Source of the DNA: Frankia sp. AgB1.9
Lineage (GTDB): Bacteria; Actinomycetota; Actinomycetes; Frankiales; Frankiaceae
Direction: 5' to 3'
Length of the DNA stretch: 43,300 nucleotides
NCBI RefSeq assembly: GCF_016786355.1
Contig: NZ_JADWYX010000020.1
Coordinates: 1-43,300, forward strand
The notes under the pieces are model-generated. The model searched no databases. It worked only from the letters and a program-made list of their open reading frames with translations, and was not told where the DNA came from. A program made the position numbers and the translations under genes. Positions 1 through 8,490 of the stretch are shown one piece after another. Position 1 is the first letter of the stretch, and every line of letters begins with the position of its first letter.

Positions 1-16
1 CTCGGGTACGCCCGAG
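1..16 (-). terminator. Hairpin downstream of the two-component operon
   Basis: CTCGGG and CCCGAG form a perfect 6-bp stem around a TACG loop, 18 bases beyond the kinase stop codon in the direction of its transcription. No T-tract is visible and the window edge cuts the context, so terminator is an inference from position and structure. Confidence 0.4.
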
Positions 17-33
17 CGGGCCGGCGGCCGCCC

Positions 34-1488
34 TCAGCCGGTAGCCGACGCGCGCGCGTGCCGCTCGCGGTCGGCCCTCGCGGCGGATTCGGCGGATTCG
101 GTGGCGGCCACGCTGGCCACGGTGGGCGCGGCCGGCAGGTCGAGCGCGACCAGCAGACCGCCCGACTCCGCCTCCGCCAGCCTGACCTGGCCTCCGTCGG
201 CCGCGACCAGCGCGTGCACGACGGCCAGGCCGAGGCCGTTCCCGCGCCGGTCGGCCCGGACCGCGCGGGACTTCGCCGTCTCCGACCGGAACCGCTCGAA
301 GGCCCTGGCCCTCGCGGCCGCGGGCATTCCCGGCCCGTCGTCGGCCACCGTCAGCCGGAGCATCGGGACCTCGCCCACCAGGGCCGGGGCCGGCGCGGTC
401 GCCACGACCACCCGGCCGCCCGGCGGGCTCGCCTCCAGCGCGTTGGCGAGCAGGTTGTCCAGCACCTGCTCCAGATGGCCGGGGGTGAGCAGCGCGGCGG
501 TCGTGTCGCGGACGTCGGTCCACAGCTCGACGCCGGCGGCCTGGGCGACCGGCCACCAGGTCACCGCCCGCTGGGCCACCACCTCGTCGACGGCCACTGG
601 CAGCCGGGCGGTGTCCCTGGCGTGCGCCCGGGCCATCGCGAGCAGGCCGTCGACCATCCTGGACAGCCGGTGCACCTCCGTCAGCGTGCCGCTGACCTCC
701 ATGGCGGCGACCGGGTTGTCCAGCAGGTCCTCGGTGAGCAGCTCCAGGCGCAGCCGCATGGCGGTCAGCGGGGTGCGGATCTGGTGGGAGACGTCGGCGA
801 GGAAGGCCCGCTCGCCGCCGACCAGCCCCTCTATCCGGTCGGCCATCGCGTCGAAGCTCGCCGCGAGCTGGCGCACCTCGCCCGGCCCGCCGACCGCCCG
901 CGCGCGGGCTGACAGCTCGCCGTCGCCGAGAGTCGCGGCGGCCCGCTCCAGCCGCCGCAGCGGGCGGCTGACCCACTGGGCCAGCAGCACCGACAGCGCC
1001 AGCGCCACCAGGCTCGCCAGCCCCGCGCCGCCGAACAGCCGGATCCACCGGTTGCGGATCGCCACCTGGGTCGAGTGGTCGGACCGGGCCAGCACCAGGA
1101 CCGCCAACAGGCCCTTGTCGCTGTTGACCGGCGTCAGGACGATGACGCGCCGGCCGTCGGTGGCCGAGGGCGACAGCACCACCCGGGTGGCACAGGCGGA
1201 GTGCAGCTGCGCGGCCGTCAGCGGGATGGGCCGGCCGGACGAGGAGGTCAGCACGCCGTCGGGGCTGTAGAGCGCCATGTCGTCGTCCTCCTCACTGGGC
1301 AGCGTCGACTTCCCGGTGGACAGCCGACGCCACTTCACCTCGGAGGCGTAGGCGTCAGCGGCCGCCGCGGCACGCGCCGTCAGCAGGTCGCGGTCGTGCT
1401 CGGCCGCGTCCATGCCCAACGGGATGCACACGCCGACCAGCAGCAACGCGATCAGCAGGAGCTGGATGGCGATGACCCGCTTGCTCAC
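34..1488 (-). CDS. Sensor histidine kinase (HAMP, HisKA, HATPase)
   Basis: Membrane sensor kinase of a two-component system, predicted to autophosphorylate on His and pass phosphate to the response regulator encoded just upstream. The 484-residue protein shows a first membrane segment at about 5-26, an extracytoplasmic sensor region to about 145, a second segment at about 152-173, a HAMP linker (about 174-225), the H-box around H235 (VSHQIRTP), an N-box (DNLLANALEAS, about 344-354), a G1 box (DDGPGMP, about 383) and a G2 box (GNGLGLAVV, about 416). The GTG start lies 18 nt after the regulator's stop, so the two are one transcription unit. The sensed signal cannot be read from the sequence. 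Confidence 0.93.
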   Translation of the reverse strand: MSKRVIAIQLLLIALLLVGVCIPLGMDAAEHDRDLLTARAAAAADAYASEVKWRRLSTGKSTLPSEEDDDMALYSPDGVLTSSSGRPIPLTAAQLHSACATRVVLSPSATDGRRVIVLTPVNSDKGLLAVLVLARSDHSTQVAIRNRWIRLFGGAGLASLVALALSVLLAQWVSRPLRRLERAAATLGDGELSARARAVGGPGEVRQLAASFDAMADRIEGLVGGERAFLADVSHQIRTPLTAMRLRLELLTEDLLDNPVAAMEVSGTLTEVHRLSRMVDGLLAMARAHARDTARLPVAVDEVVAQRAVTWWPVAQAAGVELWTDVRDTTAALLTPGHLEQVLDNLLANALEASPPGGRVVVATAPAPALVGEVPMLRLTVADDGPGMPAAARARAFERFRSETAKSRAVRADRRGNGLGLAVVHALVAADGGQVRLAEAESGGLLVALDLPAAPTVASVAATESAESAARADRERHARASATG

Positions 1489-1506
1489 GGCTGCCTCGTT
1501 CCCGGG

Positions 1507-2358
1507 TCAGCCGGCCGGCTCGGCCGGGTCGGCCAGCCGGAAGCCGACGCCGTAGACGGTCTCGATCAGCTCGGGCCGGCCGAGCTTGCGCCGCAGCGAC
1601 CCGATATGAACGTCCAGCACCTTCGTCGAACCGAACCACGGGCCCCAGATCTCCTGGAAGATCTCCCGGCGGGTGCGGACCCGGCCCGGGTCGGCTGCCA
1701 GGTACGCCAGCAGGTCGAACTCGCGCGCCGTGGCGGCCACCGACCGACCGGCCAGCGTGATCCGCCGGGTCCGCCGGTCCACGACCAGGGTGCCGTGCCG
1801 GATCACATCCGGGTCCAGGCCGCCCCCGCCCGTGCCGTCTGACTCGGCGGCGCGGGGTGCCGGCGAATCGTCCTCGGCGGCCAGCGCCGCCGTGACGCCG
1901 GAGGTCGCCGCGCGGGCCGCGTCGACGAGCGCCTCCGCGCGGGCGAACCGGCGGCGGACCGCCCGGATCCTGGCCAGCAGCTCGGCGAACCCGAACGGCT
2001 TGACGAGGTAGTCGTCGCCGCCAAGGTCGAGCACCTCGACCCGGTCGGACTCGTCGCCCCGGGCCGTCACCACGATCACCGGGATGTCGGCGTGGGCGCG
2101 GATCCGCCGGCAGACCTCGGTGCCGTCCAGGTCCGGCAGGCCCAGGTCGAGCAGGACGAGGTCCGGCGGCCTGGGTCCCTCGACCGCGGCCAGCGCCGCG
2201 GTCCCGGTGGCGACCCGCGTCGCCGTGTAGCCGGCGCGGACCAGCCCGCGCACCAGCTGGACGCCGACCGCGTCGTCGTCCTCGACCACCAGCACCGCCG
2301 CGTGGTCCGCGGTGGCCTCCGGTGACGCCAGGTCCAGCACCCGAGCCGTCATCGTCAC
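1507..2358 (-). CDS. OmpR/PhoB-family response regulator
   Basis: DNA-binding partner of the adjacent kinase. The receiver domain (about 20-135) has the acidic pair D27/D28, phosphoacceptor D71 (LLDLGLPDLDG), T98 and K120. A long acidic Ala/Gly-rich linker (about 145-185) leads to a C-terminal winged helix (about 187-276) with the family's TAREFDLL and DVHIGSLRRKLG motifs. The linker is longer than usual for this family. The GTG start has a strong ribosome site, GAGGAGGA, 6 nt upstream, and overlaps the stop of the preceding polyamine-synthase-like gene as GTGA, so translation is coupled. Target genes are unknown; autoregulation of this operon would be typical of the family but is not shown. 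Confidence 0.94.
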   Translation of the reverse strand: MTMTARVLDLASPEATADHAAVLVVEDDDAVGVQLVRGLVRAGYTATRVATGTAALAAVEGPRPPDLVLLDLGLPDLDGTEVCRRIRAHADIPVIVVTARGDESDRVEVLDLGGDDYLVKPFGFAELLARIRAVRRRFARAEALVDAARAATSGVTAALAAEDDSPAPRAAESDGTGGGGLDPDVIRHGTLVVDRRTRRITLAGRSVAATAREFDLLAYLAADPGRVRTRREIFQEIWGPWFGSTKVLDVHIGSLRRKLGRPELIETVYGVGFRLADPAEPAG

Positions 2359-4289
2359 GGTCGGTCCTCCTCGCTCGCCCGCGCGCCGCCGCGCGGGGTG
2401 GCTGTGGTCGCCAGCAGGTTGGTCGCGGGCCGGGTCGTCACCGCGTCGGCGGTTTCAGCGTCGGCTGTTCCAGCGTCGGCGGTTTCAGTGTCGACGATCA
2501 GGGCGTCGGCGGTCTCGGCCGCGGCGGCGAGGACGGCGGCGAGCGTCCGGCGCGGCAGGTCGACCAGCCGGGCGGCCAGCACGTCGGCCGCGGCGGGTAC
2601 GCCAGCCAGCGCGGCGGTGACCCGCTCGCCGGCCTCGCGACGGGACAGCTCGGCGCCCGTCGCGTCGCGGGCGAGCCGCACGAGGCCCTCGCGCCAGACG
2701 TTGCCGACCCGGCCGTGCGCGCGGTCCAGCAGGTACCGCGGTAGCTGGCCCGCGCCCGCGCCGGGACTCCGCCGGCTCTGGTCGGCGTCGACGGCGGTGT
2801 AGGAGACCACCCACAGCGGCTCGGTCCGGTCCTGGCTGGAGCCGGCCGGGCGCGGCGGGCGCGGGCGCCACTTCGCCGCGAGCAGCGGCTGCCCGGCGGC
2901 CAGGACCGGATGGTCGGCCCGGACGAGCGCGGCCACGCCGTCGGCGTTGGCCGCCAGCAACAGCCTGGGCAGCCAGCCGCCCGGGTCGTCGGTCAGGTCC
3001 GCCGCGACGGCGACCCGGCGCGGCCCCTTCGCCGCCGGCAGGCCCTTCACGAGCAGCGTCGCCAGCCGGGTGTGGCCGGCGCCCGCCAGCTCGGCCGGCG
3101 GGGTGTCCGCAACGACCACCAGCCGAAGCTCCGCGCCGCCGGGCACGCCGCCTGCCTCGGCCGCGGCGTCACGCAGGATGGCGACGGGCGGGCCCGCCAG
3201 GGCGGCGGGTGCCGCGGCGGACTCCAGGGCGGCCCGGCCCCGCGTGTAGATCGCGGTCTGGCCGGCCCACGGGCCGGTGGAACGGTCCAGCTGGCGCCAG
3301 GTGTGCGGCGTCGGCCGGCAGACGTAGTGGTCCGCGCGGGCGCCGATCGCCTCGGCGCCGTCGTAGGCGTGGAACCCGGGCAGCATGGCCTCGATCACGA
3401 AGCCGGCGTCGGACAGGGCCCGCTGGACCTTCCAGCCGAGCGTCGGCGTCCGGTCGGAGAACCCGTAGGCCAGCAGCACCCGGCCGCGCTCGCGGTCGCG
3501 CAGGGCCTCGGCGCCGCGCGCGCAGAACAGCGCGACCCCGTCCGGGGTGTACGGCGGGTCGGTGAAGACGAGGTCCGCGTCGCCGGCGACCGACGGCGGC
3601 AGGCCGAACCGCAGGTCGGCGAACAGCGTCCGGACGGGCAGCCGGCGGCGCGCCGCCTGCTCGCCGACGAAGTCGAGTAGCTCCTCGTCGACGTCGACGA
3701 CGGTGACCCGCAGGCCCGGGACGAGACTGGCGGCGGCGAGCGAGGTCAGGTCGTGGTCGCCGGCGCAGAGCAGCCGCGCCCCGGCGAGGTCGTAGTTGTC
3801 GCGCAGCCAGACCGCCCTGGCCAGCGCGGTCGTCGCGGTCGCCGCCACGTGGTCGAGATCGGCCCGCGCCCGCGGCGCGGCGGCGATCAGCGCGCTCAGG
3901 TCGTCGTGGATGGCGCCCTGGTCGGGTTCCTTTCCCGGCGCCCCGCCGGCTGGCCCGAGGGAGCCGGACCAGCCTGGGGCGAGCAGCGGGCGGTAGGCGT
4001 CCACCCGGTCGGGACGCAGCCGCGGCCCAGCTCCCGGGTCCTCGACGACGTCGTCGCCGAGCGCCGCGAGCACCTCCTCGACGGTCCGCCGGGGCAGCCC
4101 GACGCCGCGGACCAGCCGGGCCACGCCGGCCGAGCCCGCCTCGCCATCCAGCGCCGTGGCGGTGACCAGCCGCGCGAGCAGGGACCGCAGCGGCCGGCCG
4201 TAGGGGCCGTAGGCGCCGAGCAGCTCGGCCAACCGGGCGGGGCCGTCCGCCGGCGGCGCGTCGGTGGCGGGTCGATCGCCGGAGGTCAC
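2355..4289 (-). CDS. Bis-aminopropyl spermidine synthase-like protein (BpsA/DUF43 family)
   Basis: Resembles the branched-chain polyamine synthase family, which transfers aminopropyl groups from decarboxylated S-adenosylmethionine to spermidine-type acceptors. An N-terminal winged-helix-like part (about 25-95) precedes a Rossmann-type core with GDHDLTS (about 177-183), the acidic VDVDEELLDF (about 198) and DPPYTPDG (about 244-251), all typical of the family. Thermophile homologues end soon after this core; here about 300 further residues of unrecognised sequence follow. I chose the GTG at 4289 because the upstream in-frame ATG (4340) adds a basic, non-conserved stretch. First gene of a coupled operon with the two-component system. 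Substrate and product in a mesophile are uncertain; another methyltransferase-fold activity is possible. Confidence 0.7.
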   Translation of the reverse strand: MTSGDRPATDAPPADGPARLAELLGAYGPYGRPLRSLLARLVTATALDGEAGSAGVARLVRGVGLPRRTVEEVLAALGDDVVEDPGAGPRLRPDRVDAYRPLLAPGWSGSLGPAGGAPGKEPDQGAIHDDLSALIAAAPRARADLDHVAATATTALARAVWLRDNYDLAGARLLCAGDHDLTSLAAASLVPGLRVTVVDVDEELLDFVGEQAARRRLPVRTLFADLRFGLPPSVAGDADLVFTDPPYTPDGVALFCARGAEALRDRERGRVLLAYGFSDRTPTLGWKVQRALSDAGFVIEAMLPGFHAYDGAEAIGARADHYVCRPTPHTWRQLDRSTGPWAGQTAIYTRGRAALESAAAPAALAGPPVAILRDAAAEAGGVPGGAELRLVVVADTPPAELAGAGHTRLATLLVKGLPAAKGPRRVAVAADLTDDPGGWLPRLLLAANADGVAALVRADHPVLAAGQPLLAAKWRPRPPRPAGSSQDRTEPLWVVSYTAVDADQSRRSPGAGAGQLPRYLLDRAHGRVGNVWREGLVRLARDATGAELSRREAGERVTAALAGVPAAADVLAARLVDLPRRTLAAVLAAAAETADALIVDTETADAGTADAETADAVTTRPATNLLATTATPRGGARASEEDRP

Positions 4290-4402
4290 CCTTCCAGCGT
4301 GCCACCCCCCGCCGCGCGGCCGGGCGCCGCGTGCCCGCACCGAGCGTCGGATACCCGACTTTCCCGATCGTGCGCGCCGCCGGGGCCCGTCGGCGGCGGC
4401 TG

Positions 4403-4450
4403 ATCGGTGGCTGACCGATGCTCACTGTGAGACCACTGTGTGATATCGGT
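4403..4450. promoter_or_regulatory. Operator-like inverted repeats in the divergent hisD control region
   Basis: The half-site ATCGGT occurs at 4403-4408 and 4445-4450 and in reverse (ACCGAT) at 4414-4419, so the first two form ATCGGT-N5-ACCGAT. Between them lies the perfect 11-bp palindrome CTCACTGTGAG (4421-4431), followed by a second CACTGTG. This sits in the roughly 200-bp gap between the divergent polyamine-synthase-like gene and hisD. No known factor's consensus is matched with confidence. Confidence 0.35.
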
Positions 4451-4485
4451 GCACGGGAGATCCGCGTTTCTCGTACGCCGGCCGA

Positions 4486-4491
4486 TACCCT
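4486..4491 (+). promoter_or_regulatory. -10 element for leaderless hisD
   Basis: TACCCT fits TANNNT and ends 7 nt before the GTG at 4499, the spacing expected if transcription starts at the first base of the start codon. No Shine-Dalgarno sequence precedes that GTG. A clear -35 is not visible. Confidence 0.45.
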
Positions 4492-4498
4492 CGTGTGC

Positions 4499-5839
4499 GT
4501 GTGGAGAAGGCTGGACCTGCGCGGCGACGCCGCCACCGTGACCAAGCTGTCACCCGTCGAGATCCGTCGGCGGCTGCCTCGCGCGGCGCTCGACGTCGAC
4601 GTGGCGGTCGAGACGGTGCAGCCGATCTGTGACGACATCCGGGACAGGGGCGACGCCGCCGTCCTGGAGTACACCGAGCGGTTCGACCAGGTTCGCCCCG
4701 CGAGCCTGCGGGTGCCGGCCGAGGCGCTGCGCCGCGCGCTCGACGAGCTCGACCCATCGGTTCGGGATGCCCTGGTCGAGGCGATCCGGCGGACCCGCGT
4801 GGTCCACCGGGCCCAGCTGCGCGAGGCGGTGACGGTCGAGGTCGCCCCGGGTACCACCGTCACCGAGAGGTGGGTGCCGGTCGACCGGGTCGGGCTGTAC
4901 GTGCCGGGCGGTCGGGTCGCCTACCCGAGCAGCGTGGTGATGAACGTGGTGCCGGCGCAGGAGGCCGGGGTCGGCTCGCTCGCCGTCGCCTCCCCGCCCC
5001 AGCGCGACCTGTCCGGCCCGGGCGGAACACCCGGCCCCAGGGACGGCCTGCCGCACCCGGTCGTCCTCGCAGCCTGCCAGCTGCTGGAGGTCGACGAGGT
5101 CTACGCCGTCGGCGGTGCCCAGGCTGTCGCGATGTTCGCGTTCGGTACCGAGAGCTGCCCGCCGGTCGACCTGGTCACCGGACCGGGCAACGTGTACGTC
5201 GCCGCGGCCAAGCGGCTGCTGCGCGGGATCGTCGGCATCGACGCCGAGGCCGGGCCGACCGAGGTCGCGATCCTCGCCGACCACACCGCCGACCCGGCCT
5301 ACGTGGCCGCCGACCTGATCGCCCAGGCCGAGCACGACCCGCTGGCGGCCTGCCTGCTGGTCACCTCCTCGGCCGACCTCGCCGACGCCGTCGAGGTCGA
5401 GCTGGGCAAGCAGGTCCCGGCGACGCGCCACCGCGAGCGGGTCGAGGAGGCGCTGAACGGCCAGGGCGCCGTCGTGCTCGTCGACGACGTCGACGCCGGC
5501 CTGCGCGTCGTAGACGCCTGGGCCGCCGAGCACCTGGAGATCCAGACGGAGAACGCGGCGGCGGTCGCCGCCCGGGTCCGGCACGCCGGTGCGGTGTTCG
5601 TCGGCCCGTACGCGCCCGTCCCGCTCGGCGACTACCTGGCCGGCTCCAACCATGTGCTGCCGACCGGCGCGACCGCCCGCCACTCCAGCGGGCTGGCCGT
5701 CGGCGCCTTCCAGCGCCAGGTGCACGTCGTGGAGTGCACGAAGGAAGCACTCGCGGCCGTCGCGCCACGCATCGCCGCGCTCGGCGCGGCCGAGGACCTG
5801 CTTGCCCACGTAGACGCGGTGGAGGTGCGCTCTCAATGA
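4499..5839 (+). CDS. hisD: Histidinol dehydrogenase
   Basis: Catalyses the last two steps of histidine synthesis, histidinol to histidine, with NAD+ and a bound zinc ion. The 446-residue product has the family core [15 protein letters not shown], the [14 protein letters not shown] loop, the TEVAILAD and AQAEHD segments, and the C-terminal [11 protein letters not shown] and [13 protein letters not shown] motifs that carry active-site Glu/His and metal ligands. Length is normal. The conserved N-terminus (RRLDLRG) begins right after the GTG at 4499; GTG at 4493 is an alternative, and the 4418 ATG would add an unsupported extension. First gene of the hisD-hisC-hisB-hisH run. Its TGA overlaps the ATG of a 35-codon ORF (ATGA). 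Confidence 0.96.
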   Translation: MWRRLDLRGDAATVTKLSPVEIRRRLPRAALDVDVAVETVQPICDDIRDRGDAAVLEYTERFDQVRPASLRVPAEALRRALDELDPSVRDALVEAIRRTRVVHRAQLREAVTVEVAPGTTVTERWVPVDRVGLYVPGGRVAYPSSVVMNVVPAQEAGVGSLAVASPPQRDLSGPGGTPGPRDGLPHPVVLAACQLLEVDEVYAVGGAQAVAMFAFGTESCPPVDLVTGPGNVYVAAAKRLLRGIVGIDAEAGPTEVAILADHTADPAYVAADLIAQAEHDPLAACLLVTSSADLADAVEVELGKQVPATRHRERVEEALNGQGAVVLVDDVDAGLRVVDAWAAEHLEIQTENAAAVAARVRHAGAVFVGPYAPVPLGDYLAGSNHVLPTGATARHSSGLAVGAFQRQVHVVECTKEALAAVAPRIAALGAAEDLLAHVDAVEVRSQ

Positions 5840-5943
5840 CGAGGCCCACGACCAGTTCCCGAGTCCAGGCCACCGGCCACGCCGCGGCGGTGCCACCGCC
5901 TTCGGCGCTCGGACCCCAGCAGACGCAGGCGGTGGCCCGGTGA
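5836..5943 (+). CDS. 35-codon coupled ORF between hisD and hisC
   Basis: A short ORF starting at the ATG that overlaps the hisD stop (ATGA) and ending in a TGA that overlaps the first possible hisC start (GTGA). It has a better ribosome site than most genes here: GGAGG at 5821-5825, 10 nt before the ATG. The peptide is rich in Ala, Pro, Thr and Gln, has no membrane segment, and is not one I recognise. It may act only to carry ribosomes from hisD to hisC. A frame error joining it to an N-terminal extension of hisC is the main alternative. Confidence 0.4.
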   Translation: MTRPTTSSRVQATGHAAAVPPPSALGPQQTQAVAR

Positions 5944-7178
5944 GCCCCTTGAGCCGTGACAACGTGGACGTGTTCGGGTCGGGCCGCCCGGTGGTCCGGG
6001 TCAGCGCCCGGCGCCCGGACGAGACGACGTCGACGGACCGGCCCTGGCGGCCGGTGACCCTCGACAGCCTGCCGCTGCGCGACGACCTGCGCGGCCGGTC
6101 GCCCTACGGCGCGCCCCAGCTGGACGTCGCCGTGCGGCTGAACACCAACGAGAACCCGTACGCCCCGTCGGCCGAGCTGGTGGACGCGCTGGGCAAGGCC
6201 GCGACGCTCGCGGCCACCGAGGCCAACCGCTACCCGGAGCGGGAGGCCGAGGCGCTGCGCGCCGACCTGGCCTACTACCTGACCCCGGACGCCGGCTTCG
6301 GGCTGCACACCAGCCAGCTCTGGGCGGCGAACGGCTCCAACGAGGTCCTCCAGCAGCTGCTGCAGGCGTTCGGCGGCCCGGGCCGGCGCGCGCTCGGCTT
6401 CGAGCCGTCGTACTCGATGCACCGGCTGATCTCGCTGGCCACGGCGACGCAGTGGATCGCCGAGGACCGGTCCGACGACTACACCATCGACCCGGTCGCC
6501 GCGGCCGACGCGGTCCGCCGCCACCAGCCGTCGGTGGTGTTCCTGTGCTCGCCGAACAACCCGACGGCCACCGCGCTGCCGCTGGACGTCGTCAAGGCGG
6601 TCTGCGTCGTGGCCGAGGAGATCGGCGGCTGCATGGTCGTCGTCGACGAGGCCTACGGCGAGTTCCGCCGCGAGGGTGTGCCCAGCGCGTTGACGCTGCT
6701 GCCCGAGCAGCCGAAGCTGGTCGTCACCCGGACGATGAGCAAGGCGTTCGCGCTGGCCGGCGCCCGGGTCGGCTACCTGGCCGCGCACCCGGCCGTCGTG
6801 GACGCGCTGCAGCTCGTCCGGCTGCCGTACCACCTGTCGTCGTTCACCCAGGCGGTGGCGCGGACCGCTCTCGCGCACGCCGACGAGCTGCTCGGCACGG
6901 TCGAGGCGGTCAAGGCACAGCGGGACCGGATCGTCGACGAGCTGCCGACGCTCGGCGTGCGGGTCGTCCCGTCGGACGCCAACTTCGTGCTGTTCGGGCT
7001 GTTCAGCGACCAGCGCGCGGTCTGGCAGGGACTGCTGGACGCCGGTGTGCTGGTCCGCGACCTCGGCCTGCCCGGCTGGCTGCGGGTCACCGCCGGTCTG
7101 CCCGGCGAGATGGACGCCTTCGTCAACGCGCTGCGCACCGTGCTGGCCACCAGCCCGTCGTTGCTGGCGGGGGAGTAG
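5940..7178 (+). CDS. hisC: Histidinol-phosphate aminotransferase
   Basis: PLP-dependent fold-type I aminotransferase converting imidazole-acetol phosphate plus glutamate to histidinol phosphate. Visible motifs are LNTNENPY (substrate binding), [29 protein letters not shown] (PLP-contacting Asp and Tyr) and [15 protein letters not shown] with the Schiff-base lysine K268. From the GTG at 5940 the protein has 412 residues, with about 38 more at the N-terminus than usual. Family similarity starts at about the GTG at 6054 ([14 protein letters not shown]), which may be the true start; it would give 374 residues. The 5940 start is favoured only by its GTGA overlap with the 35-codon ORF. hisB follows 5 nt after the stop. 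Confidence 0.94.
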   Translation: MSPLSRDNVDVFGSGRPVVRVSARRPDETTSTDRPWRPVTLDSLPLRDDLRGRSPYGAPQLDVAVRLNTNENPYAPSAELVDALGKAATLAATEANRYPEREAEALRADLAYYLTPDAGFGLHTSQLWAANGSNEVLQQLLQAFGGPGRRALGFEPSYSMHRLISLATATQWIAEDRSDDYTIDPVAAADAVRRHQPSVVFLCSPNNPTATALPLDVVKAVCVVAEEIGGCMVVVDEAYGEFRREGVPSALTLLPEQPKLVVTRTMSKAFALAGARVGYLAAHPAVVDALQLVRLPYHLSSFTQAVARTALAHADELLGTVEAVKAQRDRIVDELPTLGVRVVPSDANFVLFGLFSDQRAVWQGLLDAGVLVRDLGLPGWLRVTAGLPGEMDAFVNALRTVLATSPSLLAGE

Positions 7179-7183
7179 GGGAC

Positions 7184-7777
7184 ATGGCAGGAACCCGGAC
7201 CGCCCGGATTGAACGCAAGACGCTGGAGTCCGACGTTCTCGTCGAGCTGGACCTCGACGGGGCCGGCGTCTGCTCCGTCGAGACCGGCGTGGGCTTCTAC
7301 GACCACATGCTCGCCCAGCTGGGCAAGCACGGCGGCTTCGACCTGACCGTGCGGACCAGGGGCGACCTGCACATCGACGCCCACCACACCGTTGAGGACA
7401 CCTCGATCGCGTTCGGCGAGGCGCTGCGGGCGGCCCTCGGGGACAAGGTCGGCATCCGCCGGTTCGGCGACGCGATGGTGCCGCTCGACGAGGCGCTCGT
7501 GCAGGTGGCCGTGGACCTGTCCGGGCGGCCGTACTGCGTGCACGTCGAGCCCGACCTGGCGCCGATGATCGGCAGCTACGACACGACGCTGACCCGGCAC
7601 ATCTTCGAGTCGATGACCGCGGCGGCGCGGATCGCGCTGCACGTGCGGGTGCTTTCCGGGCGCAACGCCCATCACGTCGTCGAGGCGCAGTTCAAGGCGG
7701 TCGCCCGGGCGATGCGCGACGCGGTGGCGTACGACGCCCGGGTCACCGGGGTGCCCTCGACCAAGGGCGTCCTGTGA
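7184..7777 (+). CDS. hisB: Imidazoleglycerol-phosphate dehydratase
   Basis: Manganese-dependent dehydratase that turns imidazoleglycerol phosphate into imidazole-acetol phosphate, the substrate of the HisC encoded just upstream. The 197-residue protein is a monofunctional HisB, without the N-terminal phosphatase of the enterobacterial type. Both metal-binding repeats are present: DAHHTVED in the first half and [12 protein letters not shown] in the second. The opening segment [12 protein letters not shown] and the [13 protein letters not shown] segment are typical. The ATG lies 5 nt after hisC, with a GGGGAGTAGGGG purine stretch upstream. The stop codon is the first triplet of a 24-bp tandem repeat. 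Confidence 0.96.
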   Translation: MAGTRTARIERKTLESDVLVELDLDGAGVCSVETGVGFYDHMLAQLGKHGGFDLTVRTRGDLHIDAHHTVEDTSIAFGEALRAALGDKVGIRRFGDAMVPLDEALVQVAVDLSGRPYCVHVEPDLAPMIGSYDTTLTRHIFESMTAAARIALHVRVLSGRNAHHVVEAQFKAVARAMRDAVAYDARVTGVPSTKGVL

Positions 7778-7833
7778 CCCTCCGGCACGGGCGGCCGATG
7801 ACCCTCCGGCAAGGGCGGCCGATGACCCGTCGG
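7775..7833 (+). repeat. 24-bp tandem repeat starting at the hisB stop codon
   Basis: Two full units (7775-7798 and 7799-7822) differ at one base; a third (from 7823) is partial with one mismatch in 11 bases. Every unit opens with TGACCC, so the hisB stop is presented three times. It fills most of the gap before hisH. Confidence 0.85.
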
Positions 7834-7850
7834 CCCGCGGGGACGGCGCC

Positions 7851-8465
7851 GTGAGCCAGCCGAACGTCGTCGTGCTCGACTACGGGTCGGGCAACCTGCG
7901 CTCGGCCCAGCGGGCCGTCGAGCGGGTCGGTGCCACCGTCACCGTCACCTCCGACCTGGCCGCGGCAGCGGAGGCGGACGGTCTCGTCGTCCCTGGGGTC
8001 GGCGCGTACGCGGCCTGCATGGCGGGCGTGGAACGGATCGGCGCCGGGCCCGCGATCCGGGCCCGGGTGGCGGCCGGCCGGCCGGTGCTCGGGATCTGCG
8101 TCGGCATGCAGATCCTCTACGAGCTGGGCGACGAGCACGGCGTTCAGACCGAGGGCCTCGGGCTGCTGGCCGGTGAGGTCCGCCGGCTGGCCGCCCCGAT
8201 CCTGCCGCACATGGGCTGGAACACCGTGACCGCGCCGGCCGGCTCGACGCTGTTCGCCGGGCTGCCGGCCGAGACCCGGTTCTACTTCGTGCATTCCTAC
8301 GCGGCCAAGCCCGATCTCTCGGCCGGGGACACGACAGCCGAGCACGGCGAGCCGTTCACCGCCGCGGTCGAGCGCGGCGCGCTGTGCGCCACCCAGTTCC
8401 ACCCGGAGAAGTCCGGCGACGCGGGCGCGCACGTCCTCGCGAACTGGCTGCGCACGCTGGGCTGA
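7851..8465 (+). CDS. hisH: Imidazole glycerol phosphate synthase, glutaminase subunit
   Basis: Class I glutamine amidotransferase subunit that releases ammonia from glutamine and channels it to HisF, whose gene lies about 6.4 kb downstream. The 204-residue protein shows the nucleophile C83 in GICVGMQ and the His/Glu pair H184 and E186 in TQFHPEKSG, plus the start motif VVVLDYGSGNLRS and the MGWN segment. GTG start with a GGGGA purine stretch upstream. It is the last plus-strand gene before the inserted lasso-like locus and is convergent with the cyclase gene (25-nt gap). Separation from hisA and hisF is unusual, since these normally adjoin. Confidence 0.96.
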   Translation: MSQPNVVVLDYGSGNLRSAQRAVERVGATVTVTSDLAAAAEADGLVVPGVGAYAACMAGVERIGAGPAIRARVAAGRPVLGICVGMQILYELGDEHGVQTEGLGLLAGEVRRLAAPILPHMGWNTVTAPAGSTLFAGLPAETRFYFVHSYAAKPDLSAGDTTAEHGEPFTAAVERGALCATQFHPEKSGDAGAHVLANWLRTLG

Positions 8466-8490
8466 CCGCCGGACCGAGCCCGACCGGCCG

